Shown: piece after piece, positions 46,341 to 60,900 of the stretch
Layout: each line of letters starts with the position of its first letter
How positions within the stretch are numbered: the stretch's first letter is position 1
NCBI GenBank assembly: GCA_948567375.1
Contig: OX419762.1
Span: forward strand, 14,762,001 to 14,826,000
Length of the DNA stretch: 64,000 bases
Source of the DNA: Lunularia cruciata
Taxonomy: Eukaryota > Streptophyta > Marchantiopsida > Lunulariales > Lunulariaceae
Reading direction: 5' to 3'
Made by a program: the position numbers and the translations under genes
Notes under the pieces: generated by a model
The model's input: the letters and a program-made list of their open reading frames with translations, nothing else
What the model was told of the DNA's origin: nothing
Databases searched by the model: none

Positions 46341-49280
46341 CCTTCTTGGTTGGCATTATGTAGTTGATGCATATTCTCCATGTGAAATCTCCACCAAACC
46401 AGCCTCAAAAAGGTCTTACTTTTGAGCCCTACTACCGATCAGCCCTATTCAAATTCCCTCCATGTCATTATATCAATAGGGATGTCGGAAAACTGATGTA
46501 CTGCTAGTTAGCTGCTCAATGCATATACTAGGACCCTTTAGAGCACTCAAATCTTTCACACTAAAGGCAAAAAAACTCATGTAGCTCCTCAAGAACCTCC
46601 AAACTCTTTGTCTTTCCTCACTTATTAGCTTGGGTCCAAGATCTAGCTACCAAGTATCCTTTGTAGTTTTCATAGGAGTGGAAGACATACTGACTAGCTA
46701 CTACATTGGGCTAGTAGTGTAATGCTCCCAACCATTAAAGGTCCCAACCTCAATGTGAAAAACTTTCTCTAATCTGCTACAAGCTCCATATGTCCTCTAG
46801 TTGCATCCCAAGTAGACCAAGGATGTAATCCAAGTAGACCATGCTCACCTGGATGGACTCCAAGTAGACCACTCTCCCTAGTAGCCATTGGCTATGTCCC
46901 AAGAATATCTTGTCCACTTGATCCATCACCCTCAACATGTGTTTGAATCATCTCCATAGGTATAGAGCTCACAAGTGTCCAAGTGTTGATACCTATCAAG
47001 CACATCCTACACTGCTCTGGTAAGCCAAGGCTCACAATCCAAGTCAAATAATCCATAGCTTGACCTAACACTAAATGCCTAGATGCCTTTGACACTATTG
47101 GAACAATTGTAATATTGGTGCAAAAACCCATTGCCCGCTCTTTCTCATTGGTGTTGGGCATTAACTGCCATAACTAAGTCCCAAACAAGTCCAAGACCTC
47201 CCTCTTGAAAAGCATGGGAGTTTAGGAATCTCATAAGTGTGGGAAAACCAGCTCAAGGTTGTCCAACTAGGTTCACCACTACCATGGATGACATATCAGC
47301 CACTACCACTATTTGAGATTGATTCCCAACATCCAAGATGTCATCAACAATGATGTTGTCTAATCATTGTATCCTATCATAAGTGCATTGTAGACCAAGA
47401 CCTCCCTCTTGAAAAGCATGGGAGTTAAGGAATCTCATAAGTGTGGGAAAACCAGCTCGAGGTTGTCCAACTAGGTTCACCACTACCATGGATGACATAT
47501 CAGCCACTACCACTATTTGAGATTGATTCCCAACATCCAAGATGTCATCAACAATGATGTGGTCTAATCATTGTATCCTATCATAAGTGCATTGTAGAAC
47601 CTCTCTAGGTGAGAGGTTTTTTTACCAAAGATGAAGACAATGAGCTTGTGATCCCACTCTAGTTGCATCTAACAACATGGTAGGTCCCATCCAAGAATGT
47701 ATCTATTGTGTACTTACCACCACTTGGGTACAAGAATCACCCATCAAAGAAATGTTCTCCAAAATCTAAGTTGGAGAATAGGATATATGAACTTGGAGAT
47801 GTTGTAGTATTTGGAATATCTCCCAAAACACACCAGAATGGGGATCCTTAAGATCCAAACCTTGGCCTACATGTGCATGTCCCTAACATAGCCATCCAAA
47901 AATTACCTAATGAATAGGACCATGTCTCTTCAAATCTTGCCACTCCAGTAAGGAAATGTTTGTTGGTAGGATCTTTTGGTAACTCCTAACTGCTGACATT
48001 GGTAATAAATCAAGTTATTGATAGGCCAAGTGTACCATATGATGTAGAGAGACTTGCCTAGTAGTCTCATATCTCTCTACATACAAGTACCTCTATACTT
48101 GTATACTTGCCTGTAGTACCGCAATTAGTACAATAATAATCCCATCCATACAACTCCAATAGACATACTGCCTCTATTGGATATTGTCAAGCAATGAGTG
48201 TGGTATCTAAAGGTATCAAGGTAATTGACTCTGGAAGCTCATCCTCACATTGGTCTCTTGGTGATACAAAGAATCCACTCCAAACCTACTGCACCAACCA
48301 ATCTGCATGCTATTGCAATGCCTTATTTGGACTCCACAATGGAACAATCCCACTCGTACTCCAAATCCAAGTGATCTCTGTTATTGGAGTATCCTTTGCA
48401 TAGGCATTCCCCTCAATAGGCACCATGCAAATAACATAACCACTAAAAGCTGAAACTAAAGCTGCCATGGTCTTGAACTATAGTGAGCCAAGACTACCAC
48501 TATTGAAGCATACTAGTATGCAACATACCCGTCCCTCACTAACTACTGACCTGGTCTATAAGCAGTTATCTCCTCCCAATAGTCGATACTAAAACCCATG
48601 GAGTATAACACTACCCCCCCTCCCCCCAACTAACACATCATATGACTCAACTAATGTCGTAATGGCCTAAGCTCTCACCACAAAGCTATCAATCAGATGA
48701 CCTGGCTGAAATTGAACAACAAGCTCTCCATATGTGATGTACTATGGAGAACCATCCCTAGATAAGTTTGGATTTGAAATGGACACCTCTCCATATCGGT
48801 CTTCCGTAACTCCAAATTGACAACTACAGCCTTCTCCAACATAAGGGGCTATGGACCAGAGTATAGTAAGACCCTCTATTGTATTTAGATCTTCCCTAAA
48901 GGTCCCACCAAACAAAACTTCCCCCTCTGGTTATCCAAGAAGACAACTCTAGGTGTAAACCGCATTCACTCAAAGGCCGGTCTAGTTGGTAACTCCTCCA
49001 ATCTAACCATTGTTGCTTGCCATAAACCATTTGTTGCTGAGTGAATCCCATGCTCCTCAACCAAGTTAGCTCCACTATCAACCACCTTTGCTCTAGTAGT
49101 AGGAACCTCATCATCCATACTTTCACAAAGCATGGCAACTAATGGGAACACTGGGGTTGAGTCAACTCCCAAGGTAAACATGTCACTGGCTAAGAATAAT
49201 GGAAAGCACATAATCAACTAAGCCTCCCCCAACATTGTGCTAGACTCAATTTGTGTAGTAGCATGTGGTTATCTAGTAGG
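46341..49280 (-). pseudogene. B2 protease/linker region, decayed
   Basis: Between gag and RT, where the aspartic protease should lie. A minus-strand fragment at 47,161-46,892 (HLVLGQAMDYLTWIVSLGLP) resembles the segment after retropepsin domains, but I could not find a clear DSGA motif. The same sequence recurs in B3 at 54,590-55,330. The remaining frames (e.g. 49,217-48,966) are unrecognised. Confidence 0.5.
47191..47598. repeat. 204-bp tandem duplication in B2
   Basis: Two adjacent copies, 47,191-47,394 and 47,395-47,598, differ at three positions by my count (TTTAGG/TTAAGG, CTCAAGG/CTCGAGG, GTTGTC/GTGGTC). B3 has a single equivalent near 55,400-55,580. Much younger than the surrounding decay. 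Confidence 0.95.
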
Positions 49281-50285
49281 TGTAATGTTCCAAGGATAGC
49301 AGAGAAATATAGAAGAGAAAACATAGGTTTCACACTCAAAGTTTGGTGCCCCAAGGGAGCACTTTCTCTTTATTATATAGCCAAAGAAGATCTCCTCCAA
49401 GGATGCTCCACCATAGGATTAGATACATGGGAAAGTGACTCGTCAACAAGCTCCACCCATAGATTACTTGCTTGGATGGGTGACATGTCAGTCTTGGTCC
49501 CATTTGGTTGGTCAAACAAGCTTTGACCAAAGGGAATCTTTTAGGGAATCTTCCTATAGGAATCTCAAAATCACATGGTTGAGGTATTGTTGGAAAGCTC
49601 TTAGTGAGACAAAGTAAGGAGGAGGGAAGGCTAGTCTTTCCTTTGTTGATGGGGGGGAGAGATGTGCACATTTTTGAGACCTAATTCATCCGTTTAGGCC
49701 TCTAAAATTACCTCTAAAGTTTTCAGGCTTAATTTGGTTTATGCACTATTAGAAGAATTGCTCTTTTGGTGATACATCTACCTGATCTACTTCATACATT
49801 ATCTGTACCTTTAGAACATATGATCTAGCTATTGATTCTAAAGTCTTCACATTTTTTAGGTCTAATTCATCCATTTAGGCCTCCAAAATTACCTTTGAAG
49901 TTTTCAGGCCTATTTTAGCTTCTGCCCTATTAGTAGAAGTGCTCTTTTGGTGATACCTCTATCTGATCTGAGTTCTCCTTCATGTGTAACATCCTTCCAA
50001 ATGTCACCATCCCAAGTTTCACCTCTAGATCATATGCCTAACTATTGATTCTAAAGTTTTTGAGCATGTTTTGGCCTATTAATAGAAGTACTCTTTTGGT
50101 GATACCTCTAGATTATCTACTTAGTCTATCATGTATAAAATCCTTCTAGATGTTACCAAACCAAATTTCATCTCTAGATCATCTATCTAACTATTGGTAT
50201 TACAATCCAGCATGTATAACATCCTCCCAAATGTTACCAAACCAAATTTCATCTCTAGATCATATGTCTAGCTATTGGTATTACA
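49281..50285 (-). mobile_element. Solo family A LTR with expanded U3 repeats
   Basis: 1005 bases from TGTAATGTTCC (plus strand) to GGTATTACA, flanked by GTAGG (49,276-49,280) and ATAGG (50,286-50,290), a probable target duplication with one mismatch. The high-coordinate part, about 49,680-50,285, contains about four partial copies of a module of up to ~190 bases (CTCTTTTGGTGATACCTCTA, then TTTCATCTCTAGATCAT ...) that is single in the 572-base copy at 41,313. Confidence 0.85.
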
Positions 50286-50290
50286 ATAGG

Positions 50291-52105
50291 TGGTCCATCA
50301 TGCACCACATCACCACCTACCACACTTGCACTAGGATATCTAGGAGCCATGGATGTTGTATGTAGTGCCTATGGATGTTGTCTGTAGTGCTCAGGGAAGT
50401 TTGACCTATTTACCAGCCTCTATGGGTCCAACTCCATTGACGCTCCTCTAGGCTTTGGAGCATGTACTTCACTCCTAGTCATTGCGGGAGATTACATCCA
50501 CCTATGTTGCTCTGCACATGAAGTCTAAGATGTCTCTATCACTTGCATATGAGGTGGAAGCCTCAGCAAATTTGATCTCCTCTAAGCTATGGCCATGTCG
50601 GCCAATCTGTGCTCCAACTACTCAATCCGAGTTGTGATGGCTGAATCAAAAGTATGGGTAGGTTCTGCATCCCTACTTGGTGTAGATCCTCTACTATCAC
50701 CTCTTCTACCTTGACCTCCATGACATGGAGCTCCTCTATCACCTCCCATAGCAGCTCTATCACTTTGTAACTTTAGGTGCCGTTCAAAGTATTGATCATT
50801 GTTGTGACCAAATCTATAGCAATGCTCACATCATCTTTGTGTTGGTTGTGATGCACCAGAGATATCAAGTCCGCTGCCCTAAGTGCACTCTCTCCTTTGG
50901 TGAGGTCCACCACAAGTCTAACAAGCAACACCACCACTCACATGGGTCTAACTACACTAGGCCCTCCACTTGCTCCATGGGACCTGGGGTGTCCACCTTG
51001 TCCTTGGAAACCAACATGGTGTGGTGGACTCTATTGTACCCTAGAAGAAGTAACAGCTATGGATGAGGTCACCCTACCAAATCCAAATGTCACCACTCTC
51101 TCCTCCACCATGTTGAGCTCAATATGCTAAGCCAAACCAAAGATCACCGCCAAAGTAGGCAAAGTAGCTTGGAACAACATAACATCTCAAACTCTATGTT
51201 GCAACTCTTTGTCCAATATCCTATGCCAAATTTGGATTGATTGGACCTCAATAACTCCTTGAGTAAAACTAATCAGTTGTCTCATGCAAGTGTATGCCTT
51301 GTGTAGGCTCTCTCCAGCCTTCTGCTAGAACTCTTGCAAGCTCCTCACCTTGTCAATCTACACTCCTTGGTAGTTTTGCCTCAAATGCTAAAAGAACTCC
51401 ACCATGGGGTTAAACTCCAATACTAACCACCTCTTGTAGTAGTATCTCCACTTGTAGTAGCACCATCTCCAAGAGATCCACCAATGCTACTAGAGCTAGA
51501 ACTTGTGGGTATAGTCAATCTACCCCTAGAAACCAAGCATGAAGTGATGGAGATATAGTTCAAAGACCAATATTGTCTCCATAGCTTAATCTCTTCAAAG
51601 TGAGTTCTCCTAAACTCATGGTAGTTGTCCATTAGCAGACCCCTCCAAGTGCTGAAATAACCTCTTCCATGCCGTGAAAGGTGTGAACAAAGTTGGGTTC
51701 TACATCTATTGTAGATCACACCAACTTCAAACTCATGGATAAGTAATTCAACTCAATGGCACCCACTATAGTAGAGTAACGCTTGAGGCCTTTGGAGGCC
51801 CCATAAACCTCATCCGTGTCTCACAACAATGGTGGAGATATACCAAATGCACTCTCAATTGAATCAACTCCTACATCAAACTCCAACGTAGATTCAATCT
51901 CCTCCTTCACTATGATCTGAGATACATGTTGATACCAAGCACTTCTCCAAGTAAACCTTCTACATATTGCAATTTTATCTCCTCTAGAATCCCCAAGACA
52001 TGACAAAGTAACAAAAAACTACAACTCGCAACCGTAACCACCACAAGCACCCCACCAAGTGCCAACACCACCAAGTGCCAACGTACCAACCAAATGTCCT
52101 CCACT
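50291..52105 (-). pseudogene. B2 gag remnant with CCHC zinc knuckle trace
   Basis: The minus strand near 50,835-50,797 reads CEHCYRFGHNNDQY. The CxxCxxxxHxxxxC spacing of a nucleocapsid zinc knuckle is kept except for the last Cys, now Tyr. Further up in coding order, a stretch with RRTHFEEIKLWRQYWSLNYI (51,719-51,423) resembles the capsid part. Numerous stops. Confidence 0.65.
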
Positions 52106-52569
52106 AATGTAGCTCTAATTATGACAACTACACTAGGAGAAAGGATAACCTATAACTTGCCATCATAACATGCACTTTCATGGTCTACAAGTCATCACTT
52201 CTTGCCTCACCAAAGAGAAACATAAGTAATTTGATTGGTCATCACTCCAACCTCACCACCAAGAGCACACCAAAGTACCAATGCTCTAAAGTCAAGGCAC
52301 CTCATACAAACATCATGCACAAATAGGAAATAGAGAATGGAGGGAGTCCAATCACAAGAAATCTAAACAAAAACACTCCATCTCATAAATCAATATTGGA
52401 CTGACTCTACTACCATTTAGCATTTAATATAATGGATTTCTCTACTTTCTAAGCTACCCAATTCACCAAGAATGGGATCAAACTGTCTCTCCTAACCAAA
52501 GCTATAAGTGTATAGATAATAATGGAACAATCACTAAGACAACAAGTGAGGGTGGACTAGTTGGTTAAG
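52106..52569. other. B2 sequence between gag and 5' end
   Basis: No coding potential seen. It matches B3 at about 56,480-56,920, so it is family B leader or 5' internal sequence. Confidence 0.55.
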
Positions 52570-53300
52570 TATAATACTAATAGCTAGATAGATTATCTAG
52601 AGATGAAATTTGGTTTTTTAGTATATGGAAGGATGTTATACATGATGGACTAAGTAGATCAGACAGAGGTATCACCAAAAGAGTACTTCTACTAATAGGC
52701 TAGAAATTGAAACATGCTTGGAAACTTTATAATTAATAGCTAGGCATATGATCTAGAGGTGAAACTTGGGGTGGTGATATCTGGAAGGATTTTACATATG
52801 ATGGATAAGGTAGATTAGATAAAGGTATCACCAAAAGAGCACTTCTACAAATAGGGCAAAAGCCAAAATAAGGCTGAACTTTAGAGGCAATTTTGGAGGC
52901 CTAAATGGATAAATTAGACCTTGAACATGTACCAATAGTCCTCCAATAGAGGAAAGGTTGGCCTTCCCTCCTCCCTTGGTTTGTCTCACCAAGAGCTCTC
53001 TAATGGTACCTCACGTGATTTTGAGATTCTTACATGAAGATTTCTTAAAAGATTCCATAAAAGATTATTTGACCAACCAAATGGGACCAGGACCAACATG
53101 TCACCCATCCAAGCAAGTAATCTAAGGGTGGAGCTTGCTGATAAGTCACTTATCCATGTACCTAATCTTATGGTGGAGCTTCCTTGGAGGAGATCCTCTT
53201 TGGCTATATAATAAAGAGAAGGTGCTCCTTTGAGGCATCGGAGTATGAGTATGGAATTCATGTTTTCTCTATTGTGTTTCTTTATCCTCAGAATATTACA
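52570..53300 (+). mobile_element. Solo family A LTR with duplicated U3
   Basis: 731 bases, TATAATACTAATAGC (first G mutated to A) to CAGAATATTACA, plus-strand orientation. Its first ~330 bases hold two copies of the U3 module, at about 52,570-52,730 and 52,735-52,900. A TATATAATAAAGAGAAGGTG segment lies near 53,205. The flanks TTAAG/CTTGG do not give a clear target duplication. B3 has the uninterrupted site near 56,925. Confidence 0.8.
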
Positions 53301-54385
53301 CTTGGGCACCAATCCAGGAACCAAAGATCTAAGGGTCAAATCTTGTTACACACAATCTAGCAAGGTGGGCATATGTTGCCAAACAATGACCAAAATCTAC
53401 TCTAAAATAGCTAGCCTCATGCCAACAAGCTAGCTTTTTGGCCCTTGTAGGCCCTCATAGCCTCTCATAGCCCACCGTCCTATGCCTTGAAGCCTTTAAA
53501 TGCCAAAATTTAGCCGAATCCAGCCTTTCTTCTTACCACTTCAAATCCACACCAAATTTGGCAGCCAAATGAGGACTTTCTTCTTGCTACTTCAAATCAA
53601 CTATAAATTTTGTGAAACTCTTCCAAATCTAGCACCCTAAGTTCACTTCTCTGATGTAATCAGTTTGTTTACACAACTCAATTCACACTCAAATAGATCA
53701 ATACTTGATCTAATTTTTTTACAAAACTCAAATCACACTCAATCAGATTAAAACTTGATCTAGAGTGGAAGCCTCTAAATGCCAAAATTCAGCCAAATCA
53801 GGCCTTTCTTCTTGCCACTTTGAACCCACTATAAATTTGGCAGCCAAATAAGACCTTTCTTCTTTTCACTTTGAATCCACTCCAAATTTGGTGAAACTCC
53901 AAATCTGGCTCCTTGACCTCACTTCTCTGAGGTAATAAATTTGTTTACACAACTCAAATTACAATCAATCAGATCAGTACTTGATCTATCACTCCATATT
54001 CTGCCAACAACAAGACACAAATTACAGTCAAGCCACACTCACTCTAGCTAAGAGAATCCAGGTGACACTCATCGGCGCTTTGTCCACCATAACCAAGAAT
54101 TGGAAGGCTCAACATCAAAGAAGTGAGCTCTTTAGAGCTGCACTTCAAAAGGATACCACTTGTTCTCCAACCCTAATGGTCCCGTCAATGGCACATCCAA
54201 TGGTGCAAATGGTGCTAAGTGACAATGGGCTCCACCATGAAGTCAGTACTCCAAACACAAAATTTGATGATCGACAAGTAGTTTATGAGTAACTACCAAA
54301 ATACTCCTAACTACCAACACCACTACTTTAGAGTCCGAGCAATCTAGATGCAAAGCTACAAATGACATGACATCATACCTAATCA
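53301..54385 (-). repeat. Family B LTR remnants at the B2/B3 join
   Basis: LTR-type sequence from the 5' end of B2 followed by that of the 3' end of B3. The TTTGGCAGCCAAAT and GCCTCTAAATGCCAAAATTCAG segments occur at 53,490-53,580 and again at 53,765-53,850. The stretch 53,930-54,370 matches 42,885-43,320. Exact limits could not be set. Confidence 0.55.
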
Positions 54386-55542
54386 TCCACTAATGATATA
54401 CTACTTGAAGATCCAAAGCACTAAAGACCTTTGCATGCCTAATCACATTTAAGATCTCCTCCAATGTAGGCATAACATATTGATCAGCCATAGTCTATAG
54501 GTTTATAGGATGGTAATCTCCACACATCTGCCTATCTATGTAGTTGCCATGCATATCCTTCTTGTTGGCATCACTTCAGCTGAAGCATACTCTCCATATA
54601 AATCTCTACCAAACTAACTTCAAAAAGGTCTATATTCCAACTTTTTATCAATGCTCTCTCTATATCACTATATATGTAAGGATGTCAAAAAACTAGTGTA
54701 TCACTAGTCAGCTCAATTCAAATACTAGGTTCTTTCAAAGCACCCAAATCTTTCATACTATAAGAAAAGCAACTTATATAGCTCTTTAAGAACCTCCAAA
54801 CTCTTCATCTTTTCCCTCTTGTAAGCTTTCATCCAATGTATTGGCTCCCAAGTACCCTCTATAATTGATGTAAGATTGGAAGATGCACATATTAGCTACT
54901 ACATTAGGCCCTTGGGAGTAATAACATCATGCCTCTTCCCACTAGAGTCCTTGACTTTAGCGCAAAAAATTCCTCTACTCTAGTTGCAAGCTCCATACAT
55001 CCTCTAGCTGCATCCCAAGTAGACCAACGGTGTAATCCAAGCATATTATGTTCACTTGGATAGACCCCAAGTAGACCACTCTCACTGGTAGCCATTGGTT
55101 GTATCCCAAGAATACCATACCCACTTGTCTATTGCCTCCAATATGTGCCTAAATCATCTTGATAGGCACAAAGCTTACAAGTGTCAAAGTTGTGATGCCT
55201 ATCAAGTGCATCCTACATTGCTCTACCAAGCTAAGACTCACAATCCAGGTCAAATAGCTCAGATCCATAGCCTAACCTAACACCTAATGCTTGGATACCT
55301 CTAACATTACTATGACTATGGTAATACTAGTACAAAAATCTAATGCTTGCTCTCTCTCATTGGCGTTGGGCTCCACCAACTACTAGAATGATGTGTTCTA
55401 AACAAGTCCAAGATCTCTTTCTTGAAAAGCATGGATACTTAGGAAACTCATAAGTATAGGTAAAGCAGCTTTTGGTTGTCCAACAAGGTTCGCCATTGCC
55501 ATAGGTGACCTATCAACCACTACCATTGTCTAAGATATCATC

Positions 55543-55580
55543 GACAATAAGGTGATCTATGGACAATAAGGTGATCTGTG
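55543..55580. repeat. 19-bp tandem duplication
   Basis: GACAATAAGGTGATCTATG is repeated immediately with one change (CTGTG). It lies 4 bases before the 41-bp inverted repeat and may come from the same event. Confidence 0.85.
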
Positions 55581-55584
55581 GACA

Positions 55585-55669
55585 AACCTCTTTAGGTAAG
55601 AGCATCATCCACCAAAGACAAGGATCTCATCCTTGTCTTTGGTGGATGATGCTCTTACCTAAAGAGGTT
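55585..55669. repeat. Perfect 41-bp inverted repeat with 3-base loop
   Basis: Arms 55,585-55,625 and 55,629-55,669 are exact reverse complements separated by CTC. The arm starts AACCTCTTTAGGTAAGAGCA. B2 has only a diverged single copy of one arm near 47,599. A transcript would fold into a 41-bp hairpin; a DNA cruciform is also possible. Confidence 0.95.
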
Positions 55670-57639
55670 GGCCATGTCAAGGATGTACTATTGCTACATC
55701 CAACAACATAGTAGGCCCCATCCAAGAATAGACTTGATGTGTACTTGCCACCACTTGTATACAAGAATCACTTGATATTTTCTAAAATGTAGGCTAGAAA
55801 AACAAATTGATTAACTAGGAGAGATGTTGTAATAAACATAACATCTCCCAAAAAATACAAGAATGGGGATCTTGTATACCTTGACCTCAACCGGCACAAG
55901 TACATCCTTAACATGGCTATCCAAAAATAACCAAATAAATGTGACCATGTCTCTCCAAATCCTATACCTCCAACAAGGAAATATCTACTAGTAAGGTCAT
56001 TTAGTAATCCTTGATTGCTAATATTGGTAATAACTCAAGATAATGATAGGCCAAAAGTGTGCCAAATGATATAAAGAGATTTGCCTAACAATCTCATCTC
56101 TTTCCACATACAAGTACCTTTGAGTACAAGTATAAGTAGGACAAGCACAAGTATACTTGCTTATAGTAGGATAGCTAGTCTAATGTTGATCCCACCAAAC
56201 AACAACTCCAATAGGTATACTCCCTCTACTAGACACTACCAAGCAATAAGTGTGGTATCCAAAGGTGATAAGGTAATAAACTCTAGAGGCTCATCCTCAC
56301 AGTGGTCCCTAGTGATACAAAGGCTCCACTCCAAGCCTATTGCACCAACTAATCCACATGTTGCTACAATGCCTCCTCTTGACTCCACAATGAAACATCT
56401 TATGTGGATGGAACAATCCCACTCATAGTGTCATGGAGTGGACCTACACTGTCATGGAGTGGTAGATCCTCTACCACTCACTTTAATTGTGACAACTACA
56501 CTAAGGGAATAGCATGCCATCACAACATGCACTCTCATGGTCTATATAGGTCATTTTTTCTTGCCTCATTGGAGAAAAAAAAAGGTCGTCTAACTAGTCA
56601 TCATTCTAACTTCACTACTAGAGCACACCAAAGCACTAATGCTCTAAAGTCAATGCCCATCATACAACATGGTACACAAAAAAGAAGTAAAGAATAGAGG
56701 AGATCCAATCACAAGAATTCTAAACCAAAACATTCCATCTCATAAATCAACACCATATTGACTCTACCACCATTTGGCCTTTGACATAATAGGAGTGTTT
56801 ATCAACCCATAAGCTATGGATCACCAAGGATGAGATCAAATTGCCTTTCCTAGCCAAATGTACATGTGTATGAGTATCAGACAACTAGTCATTAGGACAA
56901 CAAGGGAGGGTGGACCAAATGGCTATAGCACCAAACTAGGAACCAAGAATTTAGATCAACAAGGTTCAAACCATATTGTACACAATCTAGATGGGTGGGT
57001 AGATTTTGCCAAAAAACTACCAAAAAAATCATCTAAATTGGCTAGCTTCACACTAGCAAGCTAACCTTTCTAGGCCATTGTAGCCTCTCTAGCCCACAAC
57101 CTTATGCCTTGAAGCCTCTAAATGCCAAAATTAAGCCAAATGAGGCCTTTCTTCCTACCAATTCAAACCCTTCCAAATTGGGTTAACCTCTTCCAACTCA
57201 AGATTTGAACTCAATCCTCCACTCCACAATCAGGCATTAATTAGAATCAAGCCACACCCATTCTAGCTAAGAGACTTCAATTGATGCTTGCTAGTCTCTA
57301 GCCACCATAGACATGAACTCAAAAGCTCAACATTAGAGAAGTGAGCTCTCTAGTGCACTTCAAAAGTTAGAGATTTGCACTTCAAAAGCATATCTCTACT
57401 TGACCTAAGTCTCCAACCCTAATGGTACTACTAAAGCCACATTTAACTGTTCAAATGGTGCAAGTAATAATGGGTCTTACAATGTGATCAGTAGCCCTAA
57501 TATGAAATTTGGTCGCCATCAAGTAGTCCATGAGTAACTACCAAAAAATGATGATTACCAACACTACCAATCCAACATTTGAGCAATCAAGCTTTGGTGC
57601 TACATATGTTGTGATATACCATTCCAAGATTAGTACATG

Positions 57640-58660
57640 CAACAATGCATTTCTCTATGCTTGAAAAGCAAGTTCTTGTGTGGTTCTCCACATCCATTTC
57701 TTTCCCTTGCTAGTTTAGGTTACAAAACCTTGGAGAAGTCCTTGACAAGCCTCTGATAGAGCTAGTTAATCCCAAGAAACTCTTAAGTTAAGTCTGATCC
57801 TCTAGATGACTCCTATTTTATTTGTTAAAACTTGGATACCTTCTATACTTACTCTATGACCCATATAATCTACTTCAAATTTGCCAACTTGTACTTTGAG
57901 ATTTTGTCATACAATTGATTGTCTTGCAAAACTTGGAGAACTTCTCATAGATGTTGCTTATGCTCTTTTATTGTCATAATATTAAGATATCATCTAGAAA
58001 TAAAATTAAGATATTGATGAAGACATCATCCAGAAAAATGATAATAGACATATCCAAGTATAGATGAAATATATCATTCATCACACTCATGAAAGTGGCC
58101 AATGCATTGGTGAAGCCAAAAAACATTACTAGGTACTCAAAGTGACCATACTTTGTTCAAAAGAAAATTTTGTGCATGTCTTTCTTTGTATCCTAATTTG
58201 GATATAATCACTTTGGAGATTGAGTTTGGTAAAGTGTTTTGCCCCATTGAGTTGATCAGATTGGTCATCCATTCAAGGTGATGGATATTTGTTCTTTGGT
58301 ACTTGTTGATTTAAGGCTTGGTAGTCAATGCATATCCGTAACATACCATCTTTCTTCTTCACAAATAAGATAAGAACCCCATGTGGTGATATGTTAGGTT
58401 GGATGAACTCTTTTGGCAACACTTTTTTGATTTGAGCCTTACACTTCTTCAACTCATGAAGTGATAACTGGTGTGGAGCTTTACAAGGAGGTATCTTCTC
58501 AAGAAATATTTCAAATTTTATGATTTACTCTCCTTTTTGGTGGTAACTTTAAACGTAAATCATCAAGAAATACATCCTTAACTTTATCTTTCAAATTTTT
58601 AGGAATTTATTCTATCTAATTTTTCAATTTGGACTTTTCTTATTAGGCTCAAGAAACACC
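57640..58660 (-). pseudogene. Outer A reverse transcriptase remnant
   Basis: Matches A2 33,310-34,300 in order. The active-site segment IIFLDDV is readable on the minus strand near 58,020-58,045. The CACTTTGTTCAAAAGAAAATTT region corresponds to the TKYGHFEY-type segment of A2. Multiple stops and small indels. Confidence 0.75.
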
Positions 58661-58859
58661 TATTTGTTTTCTTGATAGCTATTGTCCCTATAACATATAG
58701 AGGCAATTCTTTCTTTTAGGATCTTATTTTATCTCCAAATAGCTTCCATTGGCTTGTTCTTACTATTTTTCTTTGCCAATCTACTACCTTTGCTCCATCC
58801 ATGGCATGCCCAAGATCACATCATAACAAGCTAACTATATCACTCACTACTCAATTTCT

Positions 58860-60533
<1,674 letters not shown>

Positions 60534-60729
60534 GAACTCTTGATAGACATTTCTTACTTCAATAAAAAGGTAATATGATCACTTGAGAAGGGGTGTGGAG
60601 AATTGGGACTACCATTGATACTTGTTGATAATACAATGGTGATATGATATCATTCCAAAAGTGACCCCAAATTAGATAGCCAAAATTTCATAAGTGGTTG
60701 TTGATTGTTGATAATTGGCGTTGAAGTTC

Positions 60730-60900
60730 ATAAGTGGCTTTGAAGGTTTAGGTGTATTTTCAACCTACACCTTATTAGCAAAAGTACTCTTTTGGTCACT
60801 CCTCTATCTGATCCACTCAGACCATCATGTGTAACATCTCTAAAGATATTACCAAGCCAATTTTCATTATTAGATAATTTTTCTATCTAATGGTATTACA
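60730..60900 (-). repeat. Partial 5' LTR of outer family A element
   Basis: The last 170 bases of a family A LTR: AGTACTCTTTTGGTCACTCC, then ATCATGTGTAACATCT and GGTATTACA at 60,892-60,900. The low-coordinate two thirds of the LTR are deleted. No clear target duplication with the flank at 26,649-26,653. Confidence 0.7.

Larger units (their letters stand above)
42786..53640 (-). mobile_element. Family B Ty3/gypsy element B2, longest copy
   Basis: Minus-strand element with, in coding order, LTR remnants near 53,640, gag (about 52,100-50,290), a linker with protease (about 49,280-46,400), RT (46,340-45,840), RNase H (45,830-45,290), integrase (45,250-43,870), PHD-type finger (43,760-43,613) and 3' LTR (to 42,786). 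It is interrupted by two family A LTRs (49,281-50,285 and 52,570-53,300) and by a 204-bp tandem duplication. All frames are broken. Confidence 0.75.
53640..57616 (-). mobile_element. Family B element B3, internally deleted
   Basis: Family B sequence on the minus strand. LTR-type sequence to about 54,385 joins directly to the RT N-terminal region (matching B2 46,190-46,340). Protease/linker sequence follows to about 56,430, then a jump to sequence matching B2 at 52,110, and 5' LTR sequence to about 57,616. RNase H, integrase, PHD finger and the gag core are missing, so it is a deletion derivative. It carries the perfect inverted repeat at 55,585-55,669. Confidence 0.65.

Noticed and set aside
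55585-55669. Rho-independent terminator or transposon terminal inverted repeats
   Set aside because: A 3-base loop leaves no element between the arms, and the locus is eukaryotic retrotransposon DNA.
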